Source of the DNA: Actinomycetes bacterium
GTDB lineage: Bacteria > Actinomycetota > Acidimicrobiia > Acidimicrobiales > Ilumatobacteraceae
Reading direction: 5' to 3'
DNA length: 64,000 bases
Assembly: GCA_027491335.1 (NCBI GenBank)
Contig: JAIXWJ010000026.1
Coordinates: 29,176 to 93,175, forward strand
The notes beneath the pieces were generated by a model that worked only from the letters and a program-made list of their open reading frames with translations, made no database searches and was not told the origin of the DNA. A program made the position numbers and the translations under genes. Shown piece by piece: positions 30,101 to 45,100 of the stretch (the first letter of the stretch is position 1; every line of letters starts with the position of its first letter).

Positions 30101-33100
30101 ATCGGGCGGTACCCGTCGCATCCGTTGGCGTCGAGCCGGCCGCGTTGTTGAAGCGGTACCAAAGAACCGGAGCGTCCGCGGTGACGGCCGCGCCGTAGTT
30201 GTCGGCGTTCGACGGGTTGGCCGTGACGGCAACCGCGTTTCCGCTCGGAGAACCGGGCAACGTGTAGGGAACGGCGATTGCCACCGCACCCGAGCCGTTG
30301 CCGTTGGCATTGATCGCCGACACTCGGAATGAAGTGAGAGTGCCGTTCACGACTCCCGCGGTTCCGCTCGCCACGACACACGACGTGATGGTGGTGCAGG
30401 TGAATCCGGTGATCGCCCCCGTCACGAACGGGGTCGTGGACGTCGTGGTGCCGAGGAGGCTGTACGTGCCGCCGCTCGAGCAGTTCGAGTTGCAGAGCTC
30501 GACGCGGTAACCCGTGATCGCCGAACCGCCATTGCTGGTGGGCGCGGTCCATCCGAGCGTCACCGAGCCGGTGTTCGCCGAGGTCGCCGACATGTTCACC
30601 GGGGCCCCGGGAGCTCCACCCGGCGTGGAGGTGGCAATGCTGCCGGTGCCGGCGCCCGCCAAGGTGACCGCGCGCACGCGGAAGTAGTGGACGGTTCCGT
30701 TCGTGAGACCGGTGACGACCAACGAAGTGCTCGTCGACGGAACGGTGGACGAAACCGTCGTGAAGCCGGTGGTGGCCACAGCGGTACAGGCCGCCGCACT
30801 GGTGGTGCAGAAGTCCACGATGTAGGAGGAAATCGAGGTGCCGCCATTGTTCGACGGAGCCGTCCAGTTGACGGTCACGGATGCGTCGCCGGCGGTCGCC
30901 GAGATCGTCGCCACCGCGCCCGAGACCGTGAACGGACGTGCGAGCGTCGTCGCGTAAGCGCCGACTCCGGCGGTGTTGGTGTTGGCCGCGACTCGATAGG
31001 TGTACGTGGTGCCGTTGATCGGAGTCGAATCGGTGAACGTGAGCGTGGTGCTCGCGATGGTGCTACTGAGCGTGGTCCAGTTGGTGCCATCGCTCGTGCG
31101 CTGCAACGTGTACGTGTACGACGCCGGAGCGGGTGAGCCGAGGCTCGACGGAATCGCCCACCTCAACACGACCGAGGCGTTGCCGGGTGTGGCACTGAAA
31201 TTCGTCGGAGCCGAAGCGGTGCTGGCCACCGCGGCCTGCGGAACCGAAACCGTCACGAGACTTCCCGACACCGGTCGCGCATCGACGAGAGCGGTCGTCG
31301 AGTTGACGGCGGTGATGGCGGTGACCGCGAACGTCGACGTCGACACTCCGGCCGACGGCGAAACCGTCACGGACAGTCCGCCCGAGTAAACGCTGTACAA
31401 CAAGCAGTGCGCCGTGGCCGAGGGACAGGTGGTCGTCACCGCGGTCGTCGACGTGCACGCCGTCTGACCGCTGTTGCACCGTTCGATGGTGTATCCGATG
31501 ATCGGGCTACCTCCGTCGTTGGACGGAGCGGTCCACGAGAGCGTGGCGGTACCCGTGTTGTCGATGGTGGCGACGAGGCCCCGGGGAGCTCCCGGTGCGG
31601 TCACCGGTGTCGCCGTGGTCGTCGCGAAGGCTCCGACACCGGCAGAGGTGGCGGCGGCCACGCGGAATGAATAGTTGGTTCCGAGCACGAGACCGGACAC
31701 GTTCACGGTGAGTCCGCTCGGACGAGCGACATCGACCCATGTCGCTCCATCCGTGGAACGTTGGACGACGTAGTTGGTGATGACGCTTCCACCATTGTTG
31801 ACCGGGGCCAACCAAGTGAGGACCACTCCCCCATTGGCGTCGACCGTGGCTCCCAAGGATGCCGGCGCGGAGGCGGTGCTGATCGGCAGAGCGGTCGTGA
31901 CGGCCGCGTTGTTGACCGAGTTCGCCGTGATCGCCGTGACACGGAAGTAATAAGCGGTGCCATTCAGAAGACCCGTCGCGTTGTACGACGTGACGATGCC
32001 GGTGTTCGCCGCGATGGTGCTCCACGTCGTGTTGTTCGTCGACTGCTCGACTCGGTATCCGACCACCGCGGAACCACCGTTGCTCGCCGGGGCCGACCAC
32101 GTCAGGGTCGCCTGAGTGCTGCCAGCGGTCGCCGACAGACCCACGGGAGCCAATGCCGCTCCGAACGGGACGACGTCGGTGGTGGAGACGACTCCGTATC
32201 CGAGCGCGTTCTGTGCCGACACTCGATACGTGTAGTTGACGCCGTTCACGAGCGAGGTGTCCACCCACGAAGTGGTGTTCACCGAGTTGACGAGCATGGA
32301 CCAGGTCGCACCTCGATCCGATGAACGCTCGACTCGGTAACCGGTGAGCGCATACCCGCCGTTGTCGGAGGGAGCGGACCACGTCACGCTCGCCCGTCCG
32401 TCTCCGGGCACCGCATCGAGAAGTGTTGGCGCCGTGGGGGTCGAGCCCGGAGTCGCGTTGATCGCGTTGACGTTCGTCGCGGTACCGACACCGAAGGGCG
32501 TGATCGCGGCCACCGTGTAGAAGTACGTGGTGCCGTTGGCGAGGCCACCAACCGTGTAGGTGGTGCCCGTCGAATTGGTGGAGGGAACGATCGTGGAGAA
32601 CTGGGCCGTGTTGTTGCACCACGTGGTGGATGCGTTGTAGACGCACTGCGAGATTTGATAGGCCGTCACCGGCGCGCCGCCCGGATCCTGAGGGGACTGC
32701 CATGACAGCGCCACCGAGCCATTACCGCGCACGGCGGAAAGGGCTGTCGGTGCTGTTGCCGCTGTCATCGGCGTTGTGGATGCGGCGGCACTCACAACGC
32801 CCAAACCGCCTGGGCTGGCGGCCGGACCTCCGTTCACATACGCCGTCACCCTGAAGTAGTAGAGAACTCCATTGGTGAGGTTCGTGATCGTCGCACTGGT
32901 GGTGGACGTGTACGAATCGATCGTCCACGAAGTGCCGTTCACACTGCGCTCGATTTGGTAGCCGGTGATCGTGAATCCACTGGCGTTCGTGGGCGCCGTC
33001 CATGAAAGAGATGCTTGACGGTTGCCCCGAACGGCCAGAACGTTGGTGGGCGCACCAACTTGCGTGAACGGAGTCGCGAACACGGGACTGGACGTCGAGT

Positions 33101-36100
33101 CGCCCACCGCGTTCACCGCGCGCACTTCCCAGAAGTAACTGGTGCCGTTGGTTAGCCCGGTGACCCCGTTGGTGTCGATGAATGAGAACGTGCTGGCGGT
33201 CACCGTGGTCAGCAAGGTTCCGTTTCGGAACACCTTGTACCCGGTGATGGCCGAGCCGCCGTTGCTGGCCGGCGCCGACCAAGAGATCGTCGCCCTCTTG
33301 TCGCCACCGGTCACCGCGACCGAGAGAGGCGACAGTGACACCGTGGCGGGTGTGGCGGGGCTGAAGGTTCCCCACTCACCGATACCAGCCGACGTGAGGG
33401 CGGCCATACGGAACGTGTACGTCGTACCGTTCGTGAGTCCGCGCACCACGTACGAGGTTCCCGAAGCATCGAGGGTGAGGGTGGTCCAATTGGTGCCATC
33501 GACGGAGTACTCCATGCGATACGAAAGCACCGAGAAGCCGCCGTTGCTGACGGGGGCGGCCCACGTCAGCGTGACTCGTCCGTCCGACGCGACGGCCGAT
33601 GTGGGTCGGACAGCGGTTGGCACCGACATCGGAGTCGCGTTCACCACGGTCGGTGAAGCCGCGCCCGCCACGTTGGATGGCGTGATGCGCACGTAGTACG
33701 ACGTACCGACGGTGAGAGCCGAAGTGTTCCCCGCGGTGCCCGTGATGGTCACACTGGTGACACCCGCGCCCACCGTCGTCGCCGACGTCGACATGCTGCT
33801 CGACGTCGATTGTCCGGCCCACGTACCCCATGCGGCCACGAAGGTCCCGCCAACCGTGGCGATCTCGACCCTGTATCCGGTGGGCAGAGGCGCGGTCGGT
33901 GTGCGCCACGACACGACGATCGAACTCGCCGTCGTGGAGACCGTCGCGCCACTCACCATGTTGGGCACCGTGGACGTCGTCGGCCACGAGGGTGCCACGA
34001 TCGAGGTGGTGGAGGAGGCTCCCGCGCCCTCGGATGTCAGCGGCGTCACGCGGTACGTGTACACCGTCCCCGGTGTGAGACCGGTGATCACGGTCGTCAG
34101 CAAGGGCACGCCGACCGACGAACTTCCGAGGTTGGGTGACACCGTCGTCCACGAAGTGCCACCATTGTCGCTCTGCTCGAGCATGTAGCCATAAATCGTT
34201 TGACCACCGTTGCTGGTGGGCGCCGCCCAGTTGAGCGTCACCTGTCCACTCGCGGTCGGAACTCCGAACGTCGGGGTCGTGGCCACCGAAGCCGTCAGAC
34301 TCTGCGGTGCGGATGGGACCGTCGCCGGGGTGCCGAGCACCATCGCTCCGTTGATACTGCAGGACGTAGCGGAGGTGTCGGCGAGCGTTTCATCGCACGC
34401 ACCGGTCACCGCGCTCACGCGAGCCTGATACTGCGTGCCGTTGGTGAGGCCCGAGAAGGTGTACGTGTTCGTGCTCGGTGACCCGGTGTTGCGCACATAC
34501 GTGGTCCATGTGCAACTCGCGAAGGAGCACAAGTCGAGTTGATAACCGGCGACCGGGAGTCCACCGTTCGACGACGGAGCGTTCCACGACACCGTCATGA
34601 ACCCGTCTCCGGTGACCGAACGAACGAGCGACGGTGCGGAGGCGGGGCCGAAGGGCATCGCCGAAACGATGCTCGACTGACCATCACCTTGCGTGGTGGT
34701 GGGAGTGATCCGGAATCGGTAGGTGGTGCCGTTGACCAATCCGCGCACGTCGAGCGACCTCGCGGTGGTCGTGGCAACCGGGAACCACAACGAGCCGAAC
34801 ACGTTCTGCTCGATTCGGTAGCTCGTGATGGTGCCGCCACCCAGATCCGCGGGAGCCGCCCAATCGAGAGCCACTGTGGTGTTCCCGGCCACGGCTCGCG
34901 GAGAAGTGACGGCCGATGACGTGCCGAGAAGTGGGGCACTCGCGTACGCCCACTCCGATGTCAACGAACCGTTGCTCGACGGTGCGGTGGTGAGTGCCCG
35001 CACCCGCCACTGCAGATTCGGGTAGTAGGTGTTGGCGGGGGCGGACCACTGCAACGAGGTCGCCGTGAAGCCGACACCGGTGCCCGTGAACGGCACCCAC
35101 GAACCGGTGAAGTTGACCTGAACCTCGTAACCGAGCACACCGAGTCCGCTGGTCATTTCGGGCGTGTCCCAGGCGAAGGTCACCCGAGTACCCGAGGTGG
35201 TCACCGATGGGGTGCGCGGTGTGGTCGGCGTGGCGGCCCACGACGAGGTCACGAAACTCCAAGGGCCCACGCCGTACTCGTTCGCCGCGCGCACGCGCAG
35301 CATCACCGAAACACCCGAAGGAATTCCCGAGACGAATTGATACGTCTGGCGAGTACGTCCGAGAACGGTCCACGACACACCTCCGTCGAGACTCTGCTCG
35401 ACGTCGTATCCGGAAATCACGCCGTTGCCGAGATTCGTCGGTGTCGTCCAATCGAAGTAGAGCATGGTGGTCGCCGCGCCGAGACCTCCGGGTGAGTTGA
35501 CCGTGGCCTTCAGCGCGTTGACCGTTGACGGTGCGCCCCACCACGTGGCTTGGATCGAGGACGCGTTCGGGAACCACGTGGTCGGTCCACCGGCGGCACC
35601 CGACCAGATGCCCAACGCGGTCACCGGGATGACGCGATAGGCCTCGGCCGAGTCCACGTTGAACGTGAACGAAGTGACATCCGGTCCGACGAACGCGATC
35701 GTGCTGAGAGAGTCGTTGGCCGCGCGATAGGCGTACGAGGTGTAGAACGTCCAGAAGTTGCTGTTGGTCGGATCACAGTAGACACCACCCGACCAGCAAC
35801 GCGAGATCATGTAACCGAGCAACGGCCAGCCGCCGGTGTCGGTGGGGCGCGTCCAATTCAATGTGACCTGGCGATCGTTGATGGACGCCGTGAGCGACGG
35901 CAGTCGACCGCTGTAGCGAGCGGGCACGACCGAGATCGTGCTCGAGCCACCATCGGCCAATTGACCGAGCGTCACCACTCGGAACCAGTAGCTGGTGCCG
36001 TTGGTCAATCCGGTTGCCGTGTACGTGAAGACCTTGCCGATGTTGGCGGCGATGGTGGTGAAAGCGACACCATCCGTCGACCTCTCGATGCGGTATCCCA

Positions 36101-39100
36101 CGTAGTCCGTCGACTCGTCATCGAATTGCGGTCGGTCCCAGGTCAGGGTCGCGGTCGTGTTCCCCGGCGCCGCCGAGAGCCACGCCACCGCGCGACCCGG
36201 AAGAACCGGCGTCACGGAGGTGACCGCGGTGTTCCCCGCGACACCTTGAGCCAGATCCGTGATGGCGGCCACGCGGAACCAATGCTGGACGCCGTTGCTC
36301 AAACCAGAAACGTTGAACGTCGTCGATGTCGAGCCCGTGTTCGGTGTCAGCACCGTGAATCCGGTCGTCGCACTGGTCGTCGATTGCTCGATGCGATATC
36401 CAATGACGGAGCCGCCGGCCGCATCATTGGGAGCTGACCATGACAGAACGGTGGAGGCGTTACCGGTCGTGGCACTCAACGAAATCGGTGCGCTGGCCAC
36501 TCCCACCGGAGTGGCGAACACCGACGACGGGGTGCCGAACGATGCGATTCCTCCGACCACGTGGATCGGGGTCAGACGAACCTCGTAATTCACGCCATTC
36601 GTGAGTCCTCCGATGCGGAACGCGGTGGCCGAACCCATGTCGGCCGTGACGACCGTCCAAGTGCTCGAGCCAACGACGCGATACTCGAGGCGGTACGAGC
36701 TCGCCGCGTAGGTCGCGGAAACCGCCCACGAGAGATCGATGAAACCACTTCCGACCGCGGTCGTGAATCGAACGCCGCCCAGATTCGTTCCACCCACTTG
36801 CGCCACGACGGTGGACGAATCGCCGACACCGGCCGCCGTCACCGCGGAAACGCGAATCGTCAAACTGCTCCCCGCGTCGTAGCCATCGATAACGAAGTTG
36901 GTGTTCGTGTTGCCCGTGTTGGGTGTCACCACGAACCAGGACGTGCCCAGGAATCGCTCGATTCGATAACCGACGATCGGCGAACCTCCGGTGAAGGAAG
37001 GCGCGGCCCACGATGCTTGCATCGAGCTGGAATTGCCCACTCGCGTGAGAACCAGATTGGACGGAGCATCGGCCACCGCCATCGTCGACGTGGAGGTGAC
37101 GACGTAGTCACCCACCGAACCGAGATGACCGATGGCGGCCACCCGGAACCAGTAACGAGTGCCCGGCGACAATCCGTTCACCGTGTACGACGTGAGGGTT
37201 CTCCAGCCGGTGTTCCGCGTGATCGTCGTCCACGTCGAGCCGTTCGTCGACTGTTCGATGCGATAGCCGTTGATGTAGTCACCACCGGTCCAGTCGGGTG
37301 CGCTCCACGACAACGTGGCGTTCACCGATGCCTTGGTGGTCGACGACGAAACGGCCGACGTGACCGTCAGCGCCTTGGGTGCCGACGGCACCCCACTCGG
37401 GGCGACCCAGAACACGCGGGCGTACGGTGCGCATCGATTGGTGCTGGTGCTCAACGGTGTTCCCTGGCCGTCGCGCAAGTAGTTGTCACAAGCGACCCAC
37501 GAGACCAACGACTCGGTGGTTCCGGTCATGGGCTGAACGAGGAAGACGTAGTTGTTGCCGTTGCGCAATCCATCCACCGTGTACGAGCGCCGATCCGGCG
37601 ACAAGTTCGACGCAAGCAAGTGATAGACGCCGTTGGTGAACGGTGCACAGGAGACCGCGACACCGCTGTCCGTTCCCGCGCTGCAGTAGGTCAACACTCG
37701 GTAGCCGATGAGTTGTCCTCCACCGAGGTCGGAAGGTGCGTCCCACGTCAATGTCACCGAACGATCGGACGAGATCGCCGACAGATTGCGAACCGCCGTC
37801 GGAGGGCCGTACGGCGTCGACGCGGTCATGGTGGTGGCTCCCTGGCCCACGGTGGTCACCAAAGAGATTCGGAACCGATAGTTCGCACCGTTCGTGAGAC
37901 CGGTCACGAGATAGTTCGTGGCGGCCGGCGCCACCTGAGCGAGCCGAGTCCAGGTGGAACCGTCTTCGCTGAACTCCAGTCGGTAGAAGAGCCGTTGATC
38001 GGCGTTCGCGCCGGTGAACGCCGGAGCGGTCCATTGCAAATACACCTGCCGGTCGCGGGATTGCGCCTTGAATTCGCGCGGTGCCTGGGACATCACCTGC
38101 GGACGCGCCACCACGGAACCCGCGTTGCTGTAACCATTGGAGGTGATCGGGAAAACGTTGAACGTGTAGGACGTACCGTTGGTGAGTCCGAACACCGTGT
38201 AACTGGTCGTCAGGGACAGCGTGTTCTCCGTGACGACGACCGTGGTGCCACCACTGACATAGGTGATTCGGTATCCGACGATCGGAACACCCGCGGTGTC
38301 CGAGGGCGAACTCCAGTTGAGCGCGACTTGCGCATCACCAACGGTGGCGCGCAGATTCGGGACGCCTCCCGACGTGATTTGACGCGGTGTTCCATAGAAC
38401 ACGACGGACGGCGCACCGACTCCGGCGAAACTCGTGGCGCTCACGCGGAAGCCGTATTGAATTCCGTTCGTGAGTCCGTTGATTCGCAGCGAATTGGCCG
38501 TCGAGAAGGTGTTGGCCGACACCGTCGACCACGTGATGCCGTTGTCGGCGGTCATCTCGACCTTGTAGCCGAGGATCGGGTAACCGTTCGCCGTTGCGCC
38601 GCTCCAGTACAGATCGATGAATCGACTGCCCGTGGTGGTGTACATCTGGTTGGGTGCGATCGGGGTCGAGAAGGGACGGCCGAGAACGTACCGAAGAGAG
38701 GTGTAGGTGTAGGAGCCGACACCGATGTCGTTCACGGACGAAACGCGAACCGCGTACAGGGTGCCGTTGGTGAGACCGGTGATCACGTGGCTGTTCACCA
38801 ATCCGGTGTTGGACGCCACGGTGACGAAGTTGCTGTCGGTGTTGCACACGTGCGCCGAAGACTCCGTGCAGAGTTCGACGCGGTAGCCGGTGATCGCCGA
38901 GCCGCCATTGTTGATCGGCGTCATCCACGACACGGTGAGTCGACGATCGCCCGCCACGACACTCGTCCCGAGTGGTGCGGTCGGCTCGAACTGAGGCACG
39001 CCCGTAACGATCGCCGGGGCACCGAAGCCCGCCGCGGTGATGGCCGACACTCGGAACTGATAGGACTGACCGTTCACGAGTCCGCGCGCGTTCCACTGGG

Positions 39101-42100
39101 TCGTGAGACCCGTGTTGGCCTGAGCCACGTGCCAATTCACCCCGTCGGTGCTCACCTCGACGCGATATCCGGCGATCGTGAAGCCACCGGTCGTCGTGGG
39201 AGTGCCCCAATTGATGAAGAGCGCGTTCGAGATCGCCGGGTTCGAAGAAACCGTGAGCGATGTCGGGGCCGAGGCGACCGCCACCGGAATCGCGGAAGTG
39301 ATGGCACCACCCGAGGTTCCAACACCGGTGACCGCCGACACGCGGAACCAGTACGACGTTCCGTTCGCGAGTCCGGTCACGTCGAACGACGGAGTGTTCG
39401 GATCGGTCAGGGACGACGCGACGTTCAACGACGCGAAACTCGAGTTCGTTCCGTATTCGACCTTGTATCCGAGGATCGCGCTACCACCCGTCGTGGTTGG
39501 CGCCCCCCACGTGAGACGGACCTGGCCGTTGCCGGCAACCGCCTGAAGGTTGCCGGGCATCGCCGGTGCTCCTCGCGGCGTCACCGTCGTCGTGACGTAC
39601 GAACCGACTCCCATCAGGTTTCGGGCCGCGACTCGGAACGTGTACGAGACGCCATTCGTCAGACCACCGATGGTCTCGGTGAGCGTGGTCGCCGAATCAC
39701 GCAGCACGGTGAAGACGGCGCCCGCCGAACCACAAGCACTGGAACACACCTCGACCCGATATCCAAGGATCGCCGGGGCCGGGGACTGCGACGGCGCGGT
39801 CCAGGTGATGGTGGCCGACTCCGACGAAGCGCTGGCGGTCAACGATGCCGGCACCGCCGGAACGTCCGATACGTGGACGGGGATGATCGACGCCAAATTC
39901 GTCGCCGACAACGCCGTCACTCGGTATCCGTAGACGGTGGCATAGACGGCGGTGCCGTCCGTGTAGTTGAGCGTGGTCGCCGACTGATTGGCGACGAGCA
40001 CGGAGTACGCCCCGCACGTGGAAGCCGAATAGGCGCACCGCTCGACGCGATAACCGGTGACCCCACCCGCCGACGGGGCATCCCAAGAGAGAGCAACGGT
40101 CGAACCGGAGACCGTGGCACGAAGCCTCTGAACCCCGGCGGGATTCGTGGTGCCCGTGGCCGAGACGTGAGCCCACTCTCCTCGGCCACCCGCAGTGATC
40201 GCCGCGACTCGGTAACGGATCGTCACGCCGGAAGTCGGGGCCGTGACCGTCATGGTCGTGACGGCGCCACCGGTCGAGGCGGAGAGAAGCGTCCACGTTG
40301 CACCGTCGTCGGTGCTCTGCTCCACTCGGTAGCCATTGATCGTGGGGATGGTCGCGCCACTCATGCTCGTGGTGGGTGCGCTCCATGCGAGTGTCGACTG
40401 TGCGTTCGCCACCGCGGTGTAGGTGAGCGAACCGGGAGCGCTGGCCGAACCATTCGGCGTGGTACCGATGACCGACGCCGTTCCCGCGCCAACGACGCTG
40501 AAGGCCGTGACGCGGAAGAAGTAGTTGGTGTTGTTGGTGAGTCCGCTCACGGTGAACGGGCTTGTCGCATTGTTGCTGCTGACGATGTATCCCGACGCGG
40601 CGGCCGTCGAGTATTCGACTCGGTAGTTGGTGACGGGGAGCCCCCCCGTCGCCAGCGGAGGGGCCCACGTGAGGGTGACGCTTGCGTCACCCCTCGTGGC
40701 CGACAACAAGGTCGGCGAGGTCGGTCTCGCCGGTGGACCGGCGATGCTCTGCAGTGGCACGGTCGCCGCCACCACGGTCGAAACTCCGGCTCCCGCGATG
40801 TTGCTCGGGGTCACTCGGAACTGAACCTGCGTTCCCGCCAGAGACGGGGTCGGCGCCCAGCGATGTTCGGTGGATGTGGTGGCCGATGAAAGGGTGCTCC
40901 ACGAAGCACCACCATCGGTGCTGATCTCGACGCGATACACGATGGTCGCCGCATCTCCCGGCGCGTTCGGAGCGCCCCAGGTGACCGAGAGGTAAGTACC
41001 GGTGCCGGTGGTCCCATCGGGGTTCGTGATCGTCACCGTGTTGGATGTGTTAGTCGTCAGAGACGTCACCGCGCTCGGTGCGGCGGTTGGCGTGACCGAA
41101 ATCTGAGCACCGTGGTCCGAATAGCGATAACTCGCGCCCTCCATGTTCACCGAGTCGACGACGAATGTGTACGACGTGCCGGCCGCCAATCCGGTGACCG
41201 TGTACGTCCGCTGTGTGGGATCGACAATGTCGGCGAGCACCGTGGTGGGGTTGCTGTTCGCTCCGGTCCCGAAGCGGATTCGATAGCCCACGATCGGGCT
41301 TCCGCCGTCATCGACGGCCGTTCCCCACGTCAGGGTCACACGATCGGCCGTGAACGTCGCCGCCAGATTCGACGGAGCGATCGGCTTCGTCGAGGGTGTC
41401 GCGGTGATCACGGACGGCACTCCGGCGCCGTAAATGTTCATGGGCGTGACCCGGAACTGATACGCCACCCCGTTGCGCAAACCGAAGATGCGTGCCGAGG
41501 TGTAGTCCGCCGGTCGATCGGTCACGAACTGCCACGATGCTCCGTTGTCGATGCTTTGCTCCACACGGAAGACGACCGGAGCTCCGATGTTGCCCACGTA
41601 GTACTGACTGAAGTTGCCCGAGTAGACGCAACAAGCCCAGCTGAGATCGACCATCTGGTTGTACGGGGTGGCGGTGAGGGACTGCAAACTCCCCGACGCC
41701 CCGCCAGGCATCGCGTACATCCATGTGCTCCACGGACCGAGCCCGGCCGCGTTCACCGCGGCCACACGGAAGACGTACCACGGGTTCCCGTGTCCGTAGT
41801 TGACGAAGTTGGTCAGTCCTGTCGCGACGAACGACGTGTTGCCCGCCCCGATGGTGCGACCGAACTCGGTGCAGACGGTGAGGTTCGTGGTGCACAAGTC
41901 GATTCGGTACTGAGTGATCGGGTTGCCGTTCGACGCCGGTTGCGTCCACGACAAGGTGACGGTCTCGTTTCCGTTGACCACACCCGGGTTGGTCGGAGCA
42001 TTCGGCGTCGTGAAGGGAGTCGCGACGATCGACGCATAGGGTCCGAATCCAACCGCGGTCACGGCCGCCACACGGAACTGGTACGTGGTGCCGTTCACGT

Positions 42101-45100
42101 TGCCTCGCGCCGAGATCGATCTCGCGGCGGTGTCGAGGGTGAGGACCGTCCAATTCACGCCATCGGTGGATTGTTCGACGCGATATCCGTAGACGGTGTA
42201 GCCACCATCCCAGGAGGGTGCCGTCCACGAAAGGTCGACGCTTCCGTCGCCCGGTGTCGCGGTCAGTGTTTGCGGCTGGGAGGGCAACTCGTAGGCGATG
42301 AAGCTCACCACCCCGTAGTCACCGTCACCCACGGAGGTGACGGGGATGACACGGACCACGAAATTGGTGCCCGGCAACAGACCGGCGATGCGGTACGACG
42401 TCGTACCGGCGGGAACGAGATCGTCGATCACCGTCGGCGTGTTCGCCGTCGAATCGGTGGTCGAGGCCGCGAGCCTGATGCGGTAACCCAGAAGCGGCAC
42501 ACCACCGGTGTACGACGGGACCTGCCAGGTCAATGTCGTCGACGATGTGGCCGGGTCGACCGTGGCGGTGAGATTTCTCGGCGCCGAGGCGATCGATCCG
42601 GTGATCGAACCCAATCCTTGAGGAACGATCGAAACGTTGTTGTAGAGACCGAGCCCGAGCGATGTGCGAGCGGCAACGCGGAACGAGTAGTTGACACCGG
42701 CCGTGAGTCCTTGCACGTACGACTGGGTTCCGTTCGACATCAGCGAGTTGATGACGACCCAATTCGATCCGCCGTCCGTCGACTGCTCGATTTGGTAGCC
42801 GACGACCGTTTGCCCGAACAACAACGTCGGAGCACCCCACGAGAGCAGGACCTGGTTGCCGAACGACTCCCATGTGCTCACGGATGCCGAGAGCGCCGTT
42901 GGGGCGCTCACTTGCGGATTGGTGCGGGCCACCACTCTGGCCTCGTCGCCGGTTCCCGCGGATGTGACGGGGCGCAAGCGGAAGGTGATGCCACCTTGCT
43001 GGTTCGTCATCCCGGTCACGGTGTAACTGGTCGCCGACGAAGGCACCAAAGAGTCGATGATGATCGACGGAGTGCATCCCTGCGTGTTGCAGTAGTCGAG
43101 GATGTAACCCAACAGCGGCGAACCACCCGTGTCGGCGGGTCCGCTCCAACTGAGTTGAACGTTCCCATCACCCGAACCAACGGCCACGAGGTTCCGCGGA
43201 GCGCTGGCGATGACGATCGGAGCCGCAACGACGATCGCGTACGCCCCGAGCGAATTGGCGGTGACCGCGGCGACGCGGAACGTGCGGTTCGTTCCGTTCG
43301 TCAGGCCATCGATGACGTACGTGGTCGTCGTCGTTCCCGTGTTCGAACTGATGGTGGACCACGAGTTTCCGTTGTCGGTGCTTTGTTCGATCCGATAACC
43401 GGTGATCGTCTGCACCGCCGAGCCATTCGTGGTCAGAGTCGGTGCGGTCCACGACAAGGTGAGCTCGGTGCTCGACGTCGTGGATGCCGAGAGATTGCTC
43501 GGCGCGAGCGGAACACCGATGATGAACGCGTCGGTGGGAATGCTCCACGCTCCGGCACCAAGACTGGTCATCGCGCGAAGACGTATCGAAACACCAGTGT
43601 TCGCCGTCAGGCCGGTGAGGACATGGGAAAGAGTGGCGGATGTGGCGGTGGTCGTCGCCACGGTGGTCCACACCGATGTGTTCGCCGCCGCTCCACCACT
43701 GTTGCGCGGAGCGGTCTGAATCTCGTACCCGGTGATCGTTCCGTTCACGAACGTCGGAGCGCTCCAGAAGAGCGTCGCGCTCGAATCATTCACCACGACG
43801 TTCGGAGCGGCGATGGTGTTCGCCGCGATTCCGGCCGATTGCACGTGATTTTGCACACGGGCCGGCGAGAGAGCGGTGTTGTACACCGCGGCATGACTGA
43901 TCGAACCGGTGAAGAAGTTCGAGGCCGTGGTGTTGCGCGATCCGATGGTGATCGGCGCCGGAACCGAGGCGATGTCGAGGCCGACGGTCGCGGTGGTCCC
44001 GACGAGGGTGCCGTTCCAGTAGATGCGAATAGCGGCGCCATCGAAAGTGAAGGCCACGTGTTGCCACACGTTCGGTTGGATCAGCCCCGAGGCGGAGATC
44101 ACCGTTGTTCCCGCCACGAAGGCGAACAACTGACCGGCTTGAGTGATGTCGAGATGCCAGTTGCGAGCGGTCGCGGTGTCGGCACGGGCGATCACCGTGG
44201 AGAATGCGGCCGACTGCGTACCCGGCCTGATCCACGCTTCGGCGGTGACCGACGGCGAATTCCACGCCGTGTTGTCCGGAACCACGATGCGCGACGAGGT
44301 GCCGTTGAACGTCGCCGAAGTACCCAAGGGACCCGAAGCGCCGAAGGTGACCGAGGTGGCGGCACCATTCGATGCGACCGAACCAACGCCAACAGCGGAG
44401 GTGGCTCCGGCGTTCTCGTTGAGTCTCCAATATCCCGTTGGCGCGTCGTTGTTGACCGAAGCGACGTACGAGGTGGAGTTGTCGGAACCCGAATCGGGAA
44501 TCGCGCCGGCTCCGGCGTTCGCGGAGCCGGGTGCCGAGGCGAAGTTGCCGTTCGTGTTGCCACCGGCGGTGAACATCACGGTCGTCGGAGTTCCCGAACC
44601 CGAAGAGTTCGAGGCGAAGACGCGATACGTGTACTGGGTGCCGGCCGTGAGCGAGCTCAACGCGAACGGAGACGTCGCCGACGCGGAAACGTTGGTCCAC
44701 GTCGAACCATCGACGGAACTCTGAACCGTGTATCCCGAGATCGAGCTCGTGCCCGTGTCGGTCGGGGCGACCCAGCCGAGGGTTGCTCCACCGTTGGTGG
44801 GCGTGGCGACGAGGGAACCCACTCGACCCGGAACACCACCCACCGCGAGAATGCCGCGACGTTGCGACGCATCGTCGGCGACGGCCTGAATCGTGCGTGA
44901 TTCCGCGATGAACTCCGGAGTCGGCTCCGCGGCCGAAGATGTCTCCGACGTCGAGGATTCGGTGGCTCGTCGGCCCGTTTCGGAACGATGGGGGTTCACG
45001 GTGATCGCGTCCGATGCGATCCCTCTTCCGGCAGTGGTGCGGGCGCGAACACGAATCCGATGATCGGTGTCACCCAGGGGTCGACCCATCAGCGAAGAGA

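Noticed and set aside
37398..37408. CGACCCAGAAC, a second copy of the 49-bp palindrome arm
   Set aside because: It lies inside FN3 codons, has no inverted partner, and such an 11-mer can occur by chance.
36561..40889. 1,442-residue plus-strand frame opposite the giant gene, and other long frames over 15-46 kb
   Set aside because: It is antisense to FN3 codons, is Arg/Gly/His-rich without any domain, and results from strong GC bias at codon positions.
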